Part shown: one piece after another, positions 22,975 through 36,509 of the stretch
How positions within the stretch are numbered: the first letter of the stretch is position 1
Layout of the letters: each line of letters opens with the position of its first letter
NCBI GenBank assembly: GCA_036874045.1
Contig: CM072340.1
Span: 945,001 to 1,009,000, forward strand
Direction of reading: 5' to 3'
Length of the DNA stretch: 64,000 nt
DNA from: Cymodocea nodosa
Lineage: Eukaryota; Streptophyta; Magnoliopsida; Alismatales; Cymodoceaceae
Position numbers and translations under genes: made by a program
Notes under the pieces: model-generated
The model's input: only the letters and a program-made list of their open reading frames with translations
The model's database searches: none
Told to the model about the DNA's origin: nothing

Positions 22975-25321
22975 TCAGAATCGAAAAGCAAAAGCCATTG
23001 CAACGAAAAACGTTGCAGTCGACAGAGAGAAACCATAACGAAGCTTTGAAGAGCCACTGCACTCATCATTTGTGCCACTGAAACATCCAGGTCGTACCGT
23101 CTTCGCCACATCATTTTCCAGAACGAAAGTGTCGTTCTCCTTGCCGGAGCTGAATAAAAGACACCAGAAGAATGGGGATCCCCCATCAGTGCCGCTTATG
23201 GCAGCCCCCACTTGTGTGTGGTTCTTATTATGCAGGATGTCTAAGCTGTTGGCATTTGGAACAAGTAGAGTGGAAAAGGCTTTTGCAGGATCAATGTACT
23301 TTCCCTGGCAACCAAGTAGCCGTCCTGTGATAGGGGTAAGAGTTTTCGCATCGACGCCACAGTTAGGAGCGAAGGTTTCGGTAAATTCAGAATTAGCAGG
23401 CTTCTTGCCATCAGAGCTGACATATTTGCATTGACCTTCGTATGCTTTTATATATTGTAGGGCAATGCAACCTAAACCGGCATTGTCCGCAAGGGCAGTT
23501 GACAGACCAGTTCGGTTGCTGTTAACCAAAGCCACAAGCGCATCAGCTGGATTATCTGTTACAGACACACGAAACAAGAATCATTACAAGTTGAGATAAA
23601 AGTTCTTCAAGTATCTGCTTGAAAGGAAGAGGAAACAGGCTTGCTTATGATTTATGCATAAAGAACAGGATAAAAACTAACCACGGTCCACTTAGAAACA
23701 GAAGTAGACAGTCCGGAAAGCATGTTGCATAAAACAATAAATTTAGAAGCTGATGTCGCATGAGTAAAGAGTTTATTGTCATCAGAAAATTGAGGGGGAG
23801 AGCGTACTTGCATTTTAGCTATTGTGTTCCGAAGAGTAATTGAAACAAATCTACCCCATCAGTTCTTAATATTCAAATACCAAAGGATAGTAACAGGCAA
23901 TGACAAAAGAAGATATCTTAAGAGAGACAATGTAAAGTTATTAATAATACATTCTTTGAAAAACTGTGAATGCTGTGGAAGCAGTATCCTAAGTTGTCCC
24001 TTTTTCTTTTCTTTTGTATTTACATAAAAACTACCAAAAAAGCACTAAACAATAATTGCTTTCCAATAAGTTAGCTTTTCTAAAAATGTTGTAAACTCAA
24101 GTTAGTTTTAAATATATTTTCTAAAAATCAAAGGATAATTCAATGTCTTAATTGAAACTATTAGATACCATTGTGAATTAAAATGCTTTTTTCTTTTTTG
24201 AAATTAGTCAAAAGACTTCCTTCTTAGGTCATTTCTGGGCACATCTTTTATGTATCAGTCTGGCTGTTTAATTACAGTCTTTGCTTCCTTCAGCGACACG
24301 TGTCTTTCACTTGCCGTTCAGACTTTGCAATTCTGTATCTTAAGCTCATGCTTGATTGTGCTAATCATAGTCAAAAATTTATCTAATGTCAACTACCATT
24401 CAAAAAAAAACAGTAGAAATATTTAGACACAAGAATTTGAATTCCAAGAAAAAATGTGAATCCACGTAATCCTGATCAGAGCATTATCAAGAGTTAATAT
24501 CTTGAAGAACATCAACATTATGTTATATATTCAATAACAACGAAGACATACATTGATAAAAATAATCAGTTTACTCCGACCGCAGTCTTTTACTCAAATG
24601 TAATTCCAATGATTGCGCCATCTGAAATAAAACAACAATCATACTTCAAGCCTTTAAGAGGCGCATATTCTTTTAAAAACATAGGATTTTCAGTTTTGGA
24701 TTTGTAAATATCAAAATAATTTTCATCATGCCATCTAGGGACAAAAACGTAATCCTTTATGGTGATGTTATGAAGAAGATGTCATGATTAGATTCCCCGT
24801 AGACACGATCTCATTCTCCGCAACAAGTCTCTTCCTCTCATCCTACAGATGACACAGCCTTGATTTCGATTCATCTAACTCATTGAATCACGCGAGATTG
24901 GAAATCCAATTCCTTCTTTCCGACCAACTCGACAAGTCTTTTCACTCTATAGAACGAGCATTCCATCTTTTAGCATTTTGGCTAGGAATGAGACTTTTCC
25001 CAAATCACGCTCACCAGATCCCAAACCACAAGTATTCTACTAACACTGCCTATCATCAGTTACACATCGCATTTCATCTCATTTTAGCAAACATTGAAAC
25101 CGTGAAACTTTCAGCTAACAAAGAACATCAAATCGACAGATCCACCGACATTTATCAGGCAGGTGGATCTACCGACCAGGAGCATGTACCGTTGTAGATG
25201 TCACCGAAACAAGAAGAGTTAACGAAAATCGCTCACTGTTGTTGTCGGCGGCAGAATCTGCAACGAGGAGGAGAGAGACGGCGAAGAAGCAGGCGGAGAT
25301 CGTCGCCGCTGCCATTACCAT
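22975..25321 (-). CDS. GPI-anchored cell-surface protein, At5g19230-like
   Basis: Two exons, 25321-25237 and 23555-22975, give 221 residues and rejoin as ADNNNNPADALVALVNSN. Exon 1 encodes a signal peptide (MVMAAATISACFFAVSLLL). The mature part matches the uncharacterised plant GPI-anchored family of At5g19230/At3g06035: NPADALVALVNSNRT, a cysteine-spaced core (GCIALQYI, GQCKYV, APNCGVD, LLGCQGKY) and a further Cys pair (GCFSGTNDEC). It ends in SGSSKLRYGFSLSTATFF plus a hydrophobic tail, which is a GPI-attachment signal. An in-frame ATG at 25354 also exists, but a TATA-like TTTAAATA lies only about 30 bp upstream of it, so I prefer 25321. The single intron is 1.68 kb and AT-rich. The function of the family is unknown; it is probably tethered to the outer plasma membrane. 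Confidence 0.88.
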
Positions 25322-25394
25322 CCGACCAACGCAGTCCTCTGTGCTCAGCTTCACACCACCCTACCAGCTTCCCTTCTGCTGGTATTTAAAAGAT

Positions 25395-27080
25395 TTGTGT
25401 TACGGTTTCAAGTGACGGAAATACCCCCACATTCTTTGGATAAATTACGGGTGGAGATCGGTGTTTTTTTTTCTCGATCGAGATCGTAATGGCCGTCCGA
25501 TCGGTGGCGGTTTTGAGATTTGAGGGTATGGAGCTGGGGACGTGCCACCCGCTGGACACCGACGTGCTGCGTGTCATCCAACGTTTCATCAAGCATCGGA
25601 CGGTTGTAACTCGATGGAGGCATATCGGTAAATCCATATATTGTAACTTTGTGTGGCGTGTAATATTGTTTTAAAATTTTTAGTGAAAAATGTCTTTACA
25701 TGTACTTAACACTTTTCACAGTAAATACTTAAAACGATATATCTAATTTGATTTTAATATATTGTTTATTATTGATCACGTAAATTATATAACTTTTAAA
25801 TTTTAAAAATTACACAACATTTATTTGCATGACTTACTTTTACTCTTTTTTTACTTAATGTATACAAATGTTATGAAATTGTTTCATGTAAGGGATTTGT
25901 ACATGAAGAAAAGTAAGGAAAAATGGTAGAAATGAAAATGAGGAAAAATAATGAAAAAATATTATGTATTTGTATTTGATGAAAAATAAATGATAGATAT
26001 TTTTTGTAAGAAAAAATAAAGTCATCATCTTTTTCGAATTAGAGCATTTGAAAAATGACTAAAAGTGTGATAAAAAAGAAGAAGATGAAAAAAATAAAAG
26101 AAAATGTAATTTATTAAATTTATATGTTAAAAAAAATAAAATAATTATAATAAATTTATATAATATGTTAAATTTATATATTATATATAAATTTAACTTT
26201 ATAATGTATTATTGCAAAGAATCTAAATATTTTAAATTTTTTGTAAACTTGAGATGTCTACAAATATTTTTGTTTTATTCATTTATATTTTATTATATTA
26301 CTTTTTTATTTTTAAAATTTTTTTATCTAATCGATACACAAATATTATAATTTATTAACTTTTTTTTTTCTGTCATTTTTTGAAATTTTTATAACTCACG
26401 TCTAATTTAAGTTTTCTAAGATATCCAAACTTCTACCCTTGATATCTCTTTTATTAAACGGAGACGAGGCAAGCTTTTTCACTCCATTAACCTTTGCTTA
26501 AGCTGGAATTCTCCGATTATTCAAACTTTCAAAGCTTTTGTTTTAGAATTTTATTTCTTTTAATGAGAATAAAAAAATTATCTCCGATTATTCAAACTTT
26601 GAATCTCTTTCGCTTAACTCTCCTCCCTTTTCTCTGTAGAGTTCCAAAGGCAAATCCTTTCGACGATTTGATTTTCTTTTCGTCGTTTGGTCCGTGACGT
26701 AGAACCAGCAGCCGACGTTGAGGGTGAAGAAAACGAATGCGTACCAATGCCGACTGGTTATCCTTGAAGATCGACTCTTTATTAATAGTAGTAATGACGT
26801 CGTCCTAATTATAGTCCTTGTAGTAGTTGAAATTTCTTATAAGTAAGGGAGGCAATCATGTGGTTGAGGTAGGGCTGTTTCTTTCGAAAGATCGATTACC
26901 ACCTTGTTCTCCGGGGAACTCGTCACCGTCGGAGGATTTTGAACCTCTGTTTCCTGTATTTTCTCTCGGTGGATTTCGAGCGGGCGTGCGAGAAATCAGC
27001 TGCTATGGATGCGAGAGATCAGTTACTACGGACCGGAAAGAGGTGAATGAACGAGTGTCGACGATTGCAAACCCTAGGGA
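25395..27080. other. Intergenic DNA, no gene seen
   Basis: 25395-25625 is moderately GC-rich with short frames on both strands and no recognisable family. It is probably promoter DNA of the minus-strand GPI protein gene. 25680-26450 is very AT-rich. 26640-27080 is again GC-richer and unassigned, just before the gypsy fragment. Confidence 0.45.
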
Positions 27081-27084
27081 ACGA

Positions 27085-27835
27085 AAGGTAATCAAACCAT
27101 TCCTCGGCAAATGTGTTGTAGTTTACTTGAATGATATCCTTATTTGCAGGCGGGACGAAGAGGCGCATATAAATCATTCGAGGGAAGTGCTCACTACCAC
27201 TCGTTAATTATGGAAAATGCCTCTTTACACACAGATCACCAAGCATGGAAACTTATAAACAACACTACCAACACCAACCACATGCATGCCCGATGGATAT
27301 CTTTTCTTCAATGGTTTGTATTCATTGTCAAGCACAAGATCGAGGTGCAAAAATCGGGTAGCAAACGCTCTCAACCGACGCACCAGTCTGAAGTCATAAG
27401 TTTTGAATGCCTCAACGAGCTTTACGTCGAGGATTCTGATTTTAGAGAAGCATGGCGACAATGCTCGGCCAACCTGCCCTTAAAAGATATGTTGATTTTT
27501 TAACAGTAACCAACGTTGAACAACTCATCAGTGACATTTCCATCATTCACCAAGAGGTGCAAAACCACATGGAGTAGTCAAATGCACGACTCATGGAGGC
27601 AGCCGATCGGCATCGACACAAGAAAACCTTCCAGGCCGGTGATCTCGTCATGGTGTTCCTACAAAAGGAACGCTTTCCCATCAGCAACTACAACAAGTTG
27701 AAGAACAAAAGGTATGGACCTTAACTGCATTACCAGGAAGATTAATGATAATGCTTATGTCGTTGACATCTTCGATTCCTTTTCCATATCTAGTACCTTC
27801 AATGTATTGGAGGAAATCTTATCACCTTTTGAGAC
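27085..27835 (+). mobile_element. Ty3/gypsy retrotransposon fossil, internally condensed
   Basis: Short pieces of gypsy pol appear in correct order but close together: reverse transcriptase around 27085-27205 (KCVVVYLNDILICRR resembles the catalytic region), RNase H-like text around 27210-27380, and an integrase C-terminal tail near 27660-27830 (KINDNAYVVDIFDSF followed by ISSTFNV). Large internal parts are gone and the copy is broken. No LTR is recognised. It stops where the LINE begins. Confidence 0.7.
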
Positions 27836-27839
27836 TTTT

Positions 27840-30800
27840 TACTCTTCTCTGGATCTTCTGGTGGAATTCTTGTGGGTTGGAATAGCTCTATATTCCTTAA
27901 CAATTGTATCAAAAATACTTACTCTATTACTTAAAAGACTTTTTCTGCAGTTCAAAAAATTTACACTGGTTTTTCACAAGAATGTATGGCCCCCGTCAAC
28001 TCGAAAATAAACTCCCCTTTCTGGCAGAACTAAGATCTCTGGCCTCAAAAGTAAATCAAAATTAAGTGTTAAGGGAGACTTTAATCTCATTTGTTTCTGT
28101 TATGAACAATCTTCTGGTAGATATAATTTTTCTCTTACGAGAGAATTTAATGACTTCATCTTTCAAAACCACTTGTTGGATATTTCCTCAAATAATTCAC
28201 TTTACATTTGGTAGAATTTCCAAAAAAATGAAATTCAGCTTTGATAGATTTTTAATTTCTAGTAACTGGGAAAACCTTTTTTCTAGGACTCATTGCTTGG
28301 GTCTTCTTGGAATAACATCTGACCATATCCCTATTCTTCCAGACACTTTTGATAGTTTTAAAGGACCTTTCCCATTTAAGTTTTATAATGCTTGGTTTCT
28401 TAAGGAATGTCTCGATGAATTTATTTCTACTAATTAGACTTCATTTCCATCAATGGGTAACTCTATTAGCTGCTTTGCCAGAAAACTTAGATTCTTAAAA
28501 ACAGCAATTTAAGACTAAATTTCTTCCTAATTCACAACATTTAACTAAACAACTTTAGGAGATAGAAACCAAAATCCAAAATTTGGATATGAAAGCTGAA
28601 ATTCAGATCCTTGCTACTAATAAAATCACCCTTTTAAAATCCCTCAAAAGGGAGCATTTTAATCTTCTCTTTCAGGAAAAATGTGTTTGGAAACAACGGG
28701 CTGGAACTCAATGACCTAAAGAAGGAGATTTAAACACTGCTTACTTCTACAAACTTGTTAATGCTCGTTTTTGAAACAATAACCATATTTCTTCCATTAT
28801 CATCAATAACAATATGTTTACTTCTGCTGATTCTATTGCTACAGAATTTGTATCCTATTTTAAAAAAAATTTCAATCAAAACTATCTTAACTATCTGTCT
28901 GTGGATTGGGACCGCGTCTTTTCTACCAAGATTCTCAATCCTGACTCAATCGAACACCCATTCTCTTTAGAGGAAATTAAATGTGCAACATATTCCTTAG
29001 CCAAGAACAAATCTCCTAGCCCAGATGGCTCTTCAATTTCCTCCTATCAAAAGTTTTGAGACCTTATTAGTAAAGACCTTCTTAATATTTTTAATTTCTT
29101 TTATGATATGACTAACGCAAACCTTCTTAGACCTATTAACAATACCTTTGTTGCTCTAATCTCTTAAGCGTCGTGAGGTAAATTTTGTTTCTCAGTTCAG
29201 GCCTATTAACCTTATAAATAGTTCTTTTAAAATTATCTCTAAGTTCTTACAACTAGACTGGAACCTATACTTAGCACCACTATTAGTTCTTCTCAATATG
29301 CTTTCTTAAAAAAAGAAATCTTCATGATTATTTCCCTGCTGCTTAGGAAATAATTCACTTTTTTCATAAATCCAAAATTAAAGGTCTCCTCATTAAAATT
29401 GATTTTGAAAAGGCTTTTGATAAAGTCAATTGGACATTCCTTTTCAATTGTTTAAAAGGTTTAGGTTTTGGAAATAAATGGATCAATTGGTTACAGATGT
29501 GTACTACTTTCATTAAATACTCTGTCCTTGTGAATGGTGTTCTTCCATTAAAGGATTCTTCTCTTCTTTCAATGGCATTAGACAGAGAGGGTCTGTCTCC
29601 CTTACTTTTTCTTATTATCACTCACTTTTTAGATAGAATTCTCAATCTTAGTGTCAATAATAATATTATTCAAGGTATACAGATACTGAATGGTGGTCCT
29701 TATATCCTAAATATTCACTATGCAGATGATTATTATTATTTTACAAGCCACTAGCTCTAATTTAATCAATCTCAAAAGAATTTTATGTCTATTTCAAACC
29801 CTTTTAGGGTTAAAAATAAACTTTCATAAATCTTCAATCACTAGAATTAACATCTCTGATGAGATGACTTCTCATTTTTGTAGACTCTTTGACTGCCGAA
29901 AAGCTAAGCTCCCCATAACCTATCTTGGATTACCATTACACTATAAAAAGGCTTCTCTGGGAAACTGGACCTCTATTCTTGATTATCTCCAATATAAACT
30001 TAGAGGGATGGAAAAGTAAACTTCTCCCTTTAGGTGGTAGATTGACCTTAGTAAACTTGATCTTATCTGCCATCCCTAGTTTCTATCTTTCAGTCTTGCA
30101 CTTACCATTCTAATAGTAATGGTAAGCCTAACTATTCCTTATTAAACTGAAATATTGTTTGCAGACCCAAGACACTTGGTGGTCTGGGTGTTATAAATAT
30201 TAACACTTTTGCAACTGCTCTAAAATGTAAACTTCGCTAGTGATTATTTGACACAAATTCTTAAATAATAAAGGTTTTAGTGGATTTCTCAAGAAGTCTC
30301 ATCCAGATGCTTCTCCATTATGGTCCACTCTCACTCATTTATTCCCCCTCTTCTCAGGTTTCTGTACTCACTAGTTTGGAGATGAAAAATCTACTTTATT
30401 TTGGGATAACATTTGGTGTAATAATCAAAAAATGAAACATACCCATCTACACCCATCTCATCGCCAAAAATTCTAAAAACTAACACTGAATAAAGCAATT
30501 GTGGCCTATTGCTCTATTCAACTCTTCAGTACCCCCATCTCCACACCTAATTATTATTTTGATGTAAGTTATGGGTAATATTACGCTCTCTAACAACCCA
30601 AATACTTTAATTTGGAACTTTTAACACCAAAGCTAATCTATTAAAAAGAATTGGAGGGGTGACCCTCTTTGTTCTTTCTGCCATTCTTATGAAGAAAATA
30701 CTTAACACCTTTTTATCCATTGCTACTTGGTTAAAAAAATTTGGTGGTTTTTAATGAATGACCATAGACTTCTTCTTCTTGATGACTTTATTTTTCTTAT

Positions 30801-31095
30801 TTTCTCTTCTTCTTTCTCTCCTCTCTTTTCCTTACCTAACTCTTCTTGGTCATGTCTTCTTTTTGCCTTTTTCTAGATCATTTGGAAGACTAGAAATGAT
30901 GTGATTTTTAAGAATACGCCTGTGAATATCAACTCAATATTCAATAATGCAGGTGCTGGTAAAGAAAATCTTTTTGATTTGAAAGTTACTTAAACTACTT
31001 GAAACAACACCTCTCCAAATCTTTCTATCTCAGCTATGGGAACAAATGCTTCTGCTGTCTTTTCTCTTACTTGTGAAGTAACTACATCTCTCAGA
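27840..31095 (+). mobile_element. Decayed L1-type LINE (EN-RT-zf-RVT)
   Basis: Non-LTR retrotransposon ORF2 remains in correct domain order. Endonuclease: near 27855, then GDFNLI at about 28070 and a TSDHIPIL-like catalytic motif at about 28318. Reverse transcriptase: SLAKNKSPSPDG near 29005, FRPINLINSSFKIISK near 29200, IDFEKAFDKVNW near 29400, LSPLLFLI near 29600 and YADD near 29725. C-terminal zf-RVT-like zinc segment: CSFCHSYEE, then HLFIHCYLVKKIWW, about 30670-30750. This order is that of plant L1 elements. Many stops and frameshifts break the frame, so it is inactive. The first ORF, a clear poly-A tail and target duplications were not found. Confidence 0.85.
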
Positions 31096-31099
31096 AGTT

Positions 31100-31705
31100 A
31101 AGTAGAAATTATTGATTAACAGAAAAATGATGAAAATTAATCTCTTTTGATATTTTAGTTGACTATTTTCTAAACCTTTTAAATCTCTATCGTGTCTTGT
31201 GCTTGGACTTTGTATCCTTTGCTCTCTAAGATGTGGTTACACAACTGTGATGATTTTAATGAACTTTTTATTTATCTTTGCCAAAAAAAACATTGGCCTA
31301 CTTAAATTTGGAAGTCATAATGCGAAACAATATTTGCTAGTCTGCGATTATTCAAAAATTTACATACTTCGTCATTGTATTTGTCAATTTTGATCCAAAA
31401 ATTCATAAGATTATAGAAAAAATTATGGTTCTATGAGATATAATCTTTTATTATTAATAAATTTTAAATTAAATATATCTAAATTATAAAAAGAAAAAAC
31501 GATTTACTTCTTTATTAAAGTCAATTCGACTATACTTAAAAATATATTTTAATAATGATAAAAAAAATTTACATATTATTCACGTAAAGTCGAATACTTA
31601 ATTTTTTTTTTTTTAAAAAAGCCGACTCGGCTCCGCCAACGGTGGATTAAGACGATACTGCCCGGTGGCGCCTCCACGTCTACCTCCAAACCAGATAAGA
31701 CGAGG
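31100..31705. other. AT-rich spacer and promoter region of the next gene
   Basis: AT-rich to about 31610 with a poly-T run near 31600, then a GC-rich leader beginning about 31620 before the start codon at 31712. No other feature is recognised. Confidence 0.45.
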
Positions 31706-31711
31706 GCGGCG

Positions 31712-34700
31712 ATGGCTTTGCCGCGGACGTTCATGGCTTCCTCGAGGCTTTTCCCTCGCCCTTCCCCTCTCCGGCCGAAATTCGAGTGCTCATCTGCGCC
31801 GCCGCGTCCACTTGCTCCTCCTCCTCCAACAGCAACCAACCGGAACAAGCTCGTAACCAGACGGTCCATCTCCGCTGCTCTCGTCGTCCTCCACTGCCTC
31901 TCCTCCTCTCCTAACCGTTAGCTTCCTCGTGTTCTCCTCGTAGTGTATCTGAGGTTTGATTTTTGCTCTAAAGCTTGGGTATTTCTTATGCTCAGGTGCT
32001 GATGCTGGCGGTTTGTTTGACAAGTACGTGAAGAGGTGAGTTAATTGCGTCATTTTTTTTTTCTTCTGTTCCTCGTTTTCCCCTTCTTATGTTGCTTATC
32101 TATGCTATTGTCAAGAAGAGAAGATGATGAAATAAAATAAATCAAACCTCCAGATCGATGCATCCCTTGAATACACTTCGATCGAAACCACAATCTAACT
32201 TCGTCGGTTATACCGACGTGCTATCGCTTTTGGAAATAATGTCGAATGTTTCTTCAAAGATTTAATATATGTTTGTTATGTATAAAATAAGTGCAATATG
32301 TATTGATTTTGAATCTTGTGTTCCATTCTAGTTTTACACGATGATTACGATAAAATTTTTGGTTTAAGGAGACAATGAATTTATTTACATGGCAGGAAAA
32401 AGCTTGATCCACTCGAGGTTTACCTACCAGCTGTTTTATTGGCTGAAGCACAGTTCAAGGGCTTGGGTATGTTCCTGTTTTTTAACTGTTGAGAATGTTG
32501 TCTGTGTTAGAATACTGAGGACAGATCTTACACTTATGTGTTGAAAGAATAATGTAATATTTAAATATGTTGTTCTTCCATGAAATATAGGATTATTTGA
32601 AATTGCAATTTCTGTTTAATTGTCCATACACATTTTAATCCCAATGCCTTGATTTAAATGCAAATTAATTAAAATTCTCCTAACGATATTGTTGCTACCA
32701 ATCCAGCCTCTGCAGTTGATTGTGCAACAACCTTTTACTTCCTAGAATACCATGAGAATATCCCGGAGCCAAAATTAAAACAATATCCTAAAGTACTTTT
32801 CATTATCAACCATTGATCCAGCTCAATTACTATCAGAAAAGCTAGTTAATTTGAAGTTTTCGTACTTTGCAAACTCTACTCCAAAACTGATAGTACCTTT
32901 AATATACCTTAACCACTCTCTTTGCTGCCTGCAAATGAATTCTACTTGGACAATGCATGAAGCAAGATAGCATATTCATTATATGCTTCAGTCTGTAAAA
33001 ATGCAGCTGTATTAACTTTTTGGATGATTCATTTCATATATCATGCACCTTGTCATCATCTCCATAATCACGTGATTCTTCTTCTCACTCCATTTTGCTG
33101 TAGAGTAGATTGTGTTGTAAATTATTGTTCAATGCCAGCTGCAGTGCAAATAGAAGAGAATTCATTGCATGTATATTCCTTTCCTTTTTCAGATCTGATT
33201 ATTTTTATTCTATTGCCATTTTGATTTTCAACAGGCTGCTTAAATTTTTTAAAACTGCTAGTTACTTCAGATTTTGACTAGAGAAAGTAGAACCAACACA
33301 TCCAGGTAAAGTCATTTATAAAAATGACATAATAAATGCTACCATTCAATGATGGTGTGCTGACATGACCAACATATGCACTAGCTGAAGCTTTTTAGTG
33401 GATTTCCAAGTGTTAAGAGAACTTTTTTTCTACTTTGCTTGCCAATTTGACAAACATGACGGTTTGGCATTTCATTATCAATGTTAGGCATACCTATGAT
33501 GAGTTTTAAATCCTTCATTTCATGCATTCTATCAAGATTAAAATGGCCTAAACTATTGTTCCATAATTCAGTAGAATTCACATTGCCTTTGTGCAAGATA
33601 AAGTTTTTATTTATTGATTAGTAGCATCATGAATGAGACAGTGGTAATTTTCAAAATACACTTTAAAGCCTATTTCTAATAGTTGCTAACACTTAATAGA
33701 TTTTAATCTATATCAAATACATAAAGAACATTTGAGATTATTTTTTTAGAATTAGTCAAGAAAGCAATTGTGTCATTTCCTTGAGCTAAGCTATATCGTC
33801 TGTTTCTAATTTGTATTTTTGTTGTAGTGATAGGATGCAACTTTTTAAAAAGGCTTTTATCAAATGTCATATGGTTAGTGCAACCATTGTCTACTAATCA
33901 ACTTTCACTTGAACATTGATTGGATATGTTTTCTGCTATGAAAATTTGATCATCTTTCTGTACTTTTTTACTACATCAAGTTGCACTCTTCTCCTTTTTC
34001 CTGAAATTTGTTTCTTCAAATCACAGCTTCATGCCTCATTTGGTAACATTTGCTGCACTTGGTGTTAGGTCTCTCCAATATTTTAATGGAAGATGACCTT
34101 TTTTGCCACAATGCCAACAAGGAGAAAATGCCTTCTTTTGAGATTATGTTTTTGTTTTGCTACCGCTTAGTTTTATTGTCTAGGCCTGAATCTTTATTGT
34201 TTCTCCCTAACATAACAGATGAAGAAGGATGAAGGGAAGGTTTGTTTCTTTCTAATTTTAAGGAAGAAATTATCCTTACACTTTATTCAGAAACTGCAAC
34301 CTTAGATAATAATACAGCACAATACCAAAAATAACACTTACAACATATGCGATTCATGCATATAACTAACTCCTAAAAAATAGGAATTAGACAAACCTAC
34401 AACAACCACAATTTCTAAAGATATTTCAGCAGAATCTTCAGTATGAGGAGAAAGAAGCTCATGAGAACTTGACATTTACCAACGTGGAAGGTTCATTTGT
34501 TCTAGTTTGGTGAAAAAAATGTGGCGTAAGTGATAGCTAGTCTTATCTTCTATATTTCCTGATAGTCATATGCAATTTATATTGATATATGGAAATTGGA
34601 AATATACTTGACCATTCTTTATCCTAAGGATAGGTATACATGGATTATGGTATATGTGGTAGACCTTAAACATATTGCATATGAGTGAGGAAAACCAATA

Positions 34701-36509
34701 AATCATGTCTTGAAACCTAAACACGCTTGTGAACCCATCCTCCATTATTTGAATTGTCCCCTTCTGTAAAATTGGAAACTGAAATTCTGGAAGATGAACT
34801 GTGTTTCCATGCCTTCAACTGCATTGAAACTTGAAAACGTTGGGCTTGTGATATCCATGCTCCATTCTTTGAATTGACCTTATCCATAAAATTGGAAATT
34901 CCTCTGTATCACTGAAAGATGATTATCTTTCTGTGCCTTGAACTTCATTTGAATGAGGGTTATTCATCAGCTGAGTTGTTGCAAAATAATAGTAAAGATG
35001 GTTCAGTGATCCAATCTTTCTTATTAGTTGAAATTTATCTTGTTTGAAATATGTTTCCCTTGTAAAATGCAAGAAAGAGTCATATGCTCTGAATAACAAT
35101 TTCACATGGCATTATTTATTCATTTATGTGCTTTTTTTTTTTGCAGAGAAATCACTTGATCTCGATCAACCAAATTATGATATCAGCAGATCCTTGTTAC
35201 GCTCTGGACCAGCAGCATCTCTACGTGTAAACATTCGTGCGGTAAGTTTTATGACATCTGTTCTAGGCGTCCACACAAATACCAGGCATCTGATACTTCT
35301 TCACACAGATGTATGTTAATGTGAAAATTTTACCTACCATGTCTTTTTCTATTATATCAAGCTTGCTGATGTTCATGGCATCTGAATGAAAAAAGATAAG
35401 GCTAGAACAAGTTCATCGTTTGGCTCCTGAAATACATTAGGCTCAGCAACATAACAGATGAACAACGATACACAACCAGTTTTGGCAATTATTTCTGAAC
35501 TATCTTAATATTACAGAAATTTTGGTTGGAACATTTCCAAATGCGATGTTTTGGTTTACACACAGACCATTGATATTCGTAAACAGTATTAATCTATTTC
35601 AGCCATCCTGGTATAATGATTTATCATAAGTCATACATTTGATGTAACATGATCATTGTTGCTAATGTGAAATTAATTATTTCATAGCAGTGTTTTATGC
35701 CTGACATAAAATCCTTACTTTTGTCGGTGATTATTGCTCAATTACACATTACATCAATCACAATTAGGAAAAAAAAATCAACTCAAGCTACAATGGTTGC
35801 CTGTTGCAACGTATATATTAGCTGGATGTTGATGAGATCTTCATCACCGTGAGAATTTTATTTGAATTTTCAGGTTGCACAATATGCATCAGAAGATGGC
35901 AAAGGGAAGCTGGCCTCAGATGCTGTGGATAAATGCTTGACGTACTATATAGTTTAGCACCTGTTTCTTAATGCATTCTGTCTTGCTTGATTGGGATGAT
36001 CTGCAATGGGTTTGCCATATCGCCAGAAGGTAATGATGACTCCTTGCTTTTGCAGTGCCTTGGAGGATCTTGATTCATTGCTATTGCGGGCATTAAGGAA
36101 GGATTCATCAGCCTCCGTGGGAGCAATGAGGAGCAAGATTGATGTAGCTTTGGGTGCTTTGGATAGGTGAAGTATTTCTTTATGTCAATTTGTTATTTCC
36201 TTTTTCATTTGCCACTATTTGAAAAGGAAGTTCGACTTCTATGATGTACATTTGGAACTAGTTAAGTTTGAAATTTTCACATCTCACTAGTATCTATTTC
36301 CTTGGCCCACCGAGCTATAACCAGAATAAATAAAGATCACCTTCAATTCCTTGCCTTTTCATTGCAGCCTCTTGCAGACCGTTCCCGTCCATGTTCTAGA
36401 TAAAGGAAAAGCAATAGCAGAAGCATATGGAGAACCAAGCTACCTCGGAGAGGAAAGCAAGCCTGGCGAGCTGGACAAAGATATGAAAGAACTGGAATCA
36501 ATTCTCTGA
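31712..36509 (+). CDS. Probable plastid-targeted protein, seven exons, 243 aa
   Basis: Exons 31712-31916, 31996-32035, 32396-32466, 35147-35241, 35874-35941, 36056-36166 and 36368-36509 sum to 732 nt (243 residues) with all phases consistent. The first roughly 55 residues are rich in Ser, Arg and Pro and nearly free of acids, typical of a chloroplast transit peptide. A hydrophobic patch (ISAALVVLHCL) follows. The conserved part begins ADAGGLFDKYVKRKKLDPLE and continues with LPAVLLAEAQFKGLEKSL, ISRSLLRSGPAASLRVNIRA, VAQYASED, ALEDLDSLLLRA and LDSLLQTVPVHVLDKGKAIA. It looks helical. I recognise a conserved plant chloroplast family (I think the DUF7880 type) with no known biochemical role. The third intron is 2.7 kb and holds a retroelement fossil. 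Exon 2 is only 40 nt. Confidence 0.85.
33250..34500 (-). mobile_element. Ty1/copia fossil inside intron 3 of the plastid-protein gene
   Basis: On the minus strand a gag zinc-knuckle-like segment (CWHCGKKGHLPLKYW, about 34075-34120) is followed downstream by a GAG-pre-integrase segment (LWNNSLGHFNLDRMHEM, then HVCQIGKQSRKKV, about 33420-33565). This order is that of a Ty1/copia element inserted antisense to the host gene. It is a broken fragment without recognisable LTRs; the limits given are approximate. Confidence 0.65.
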
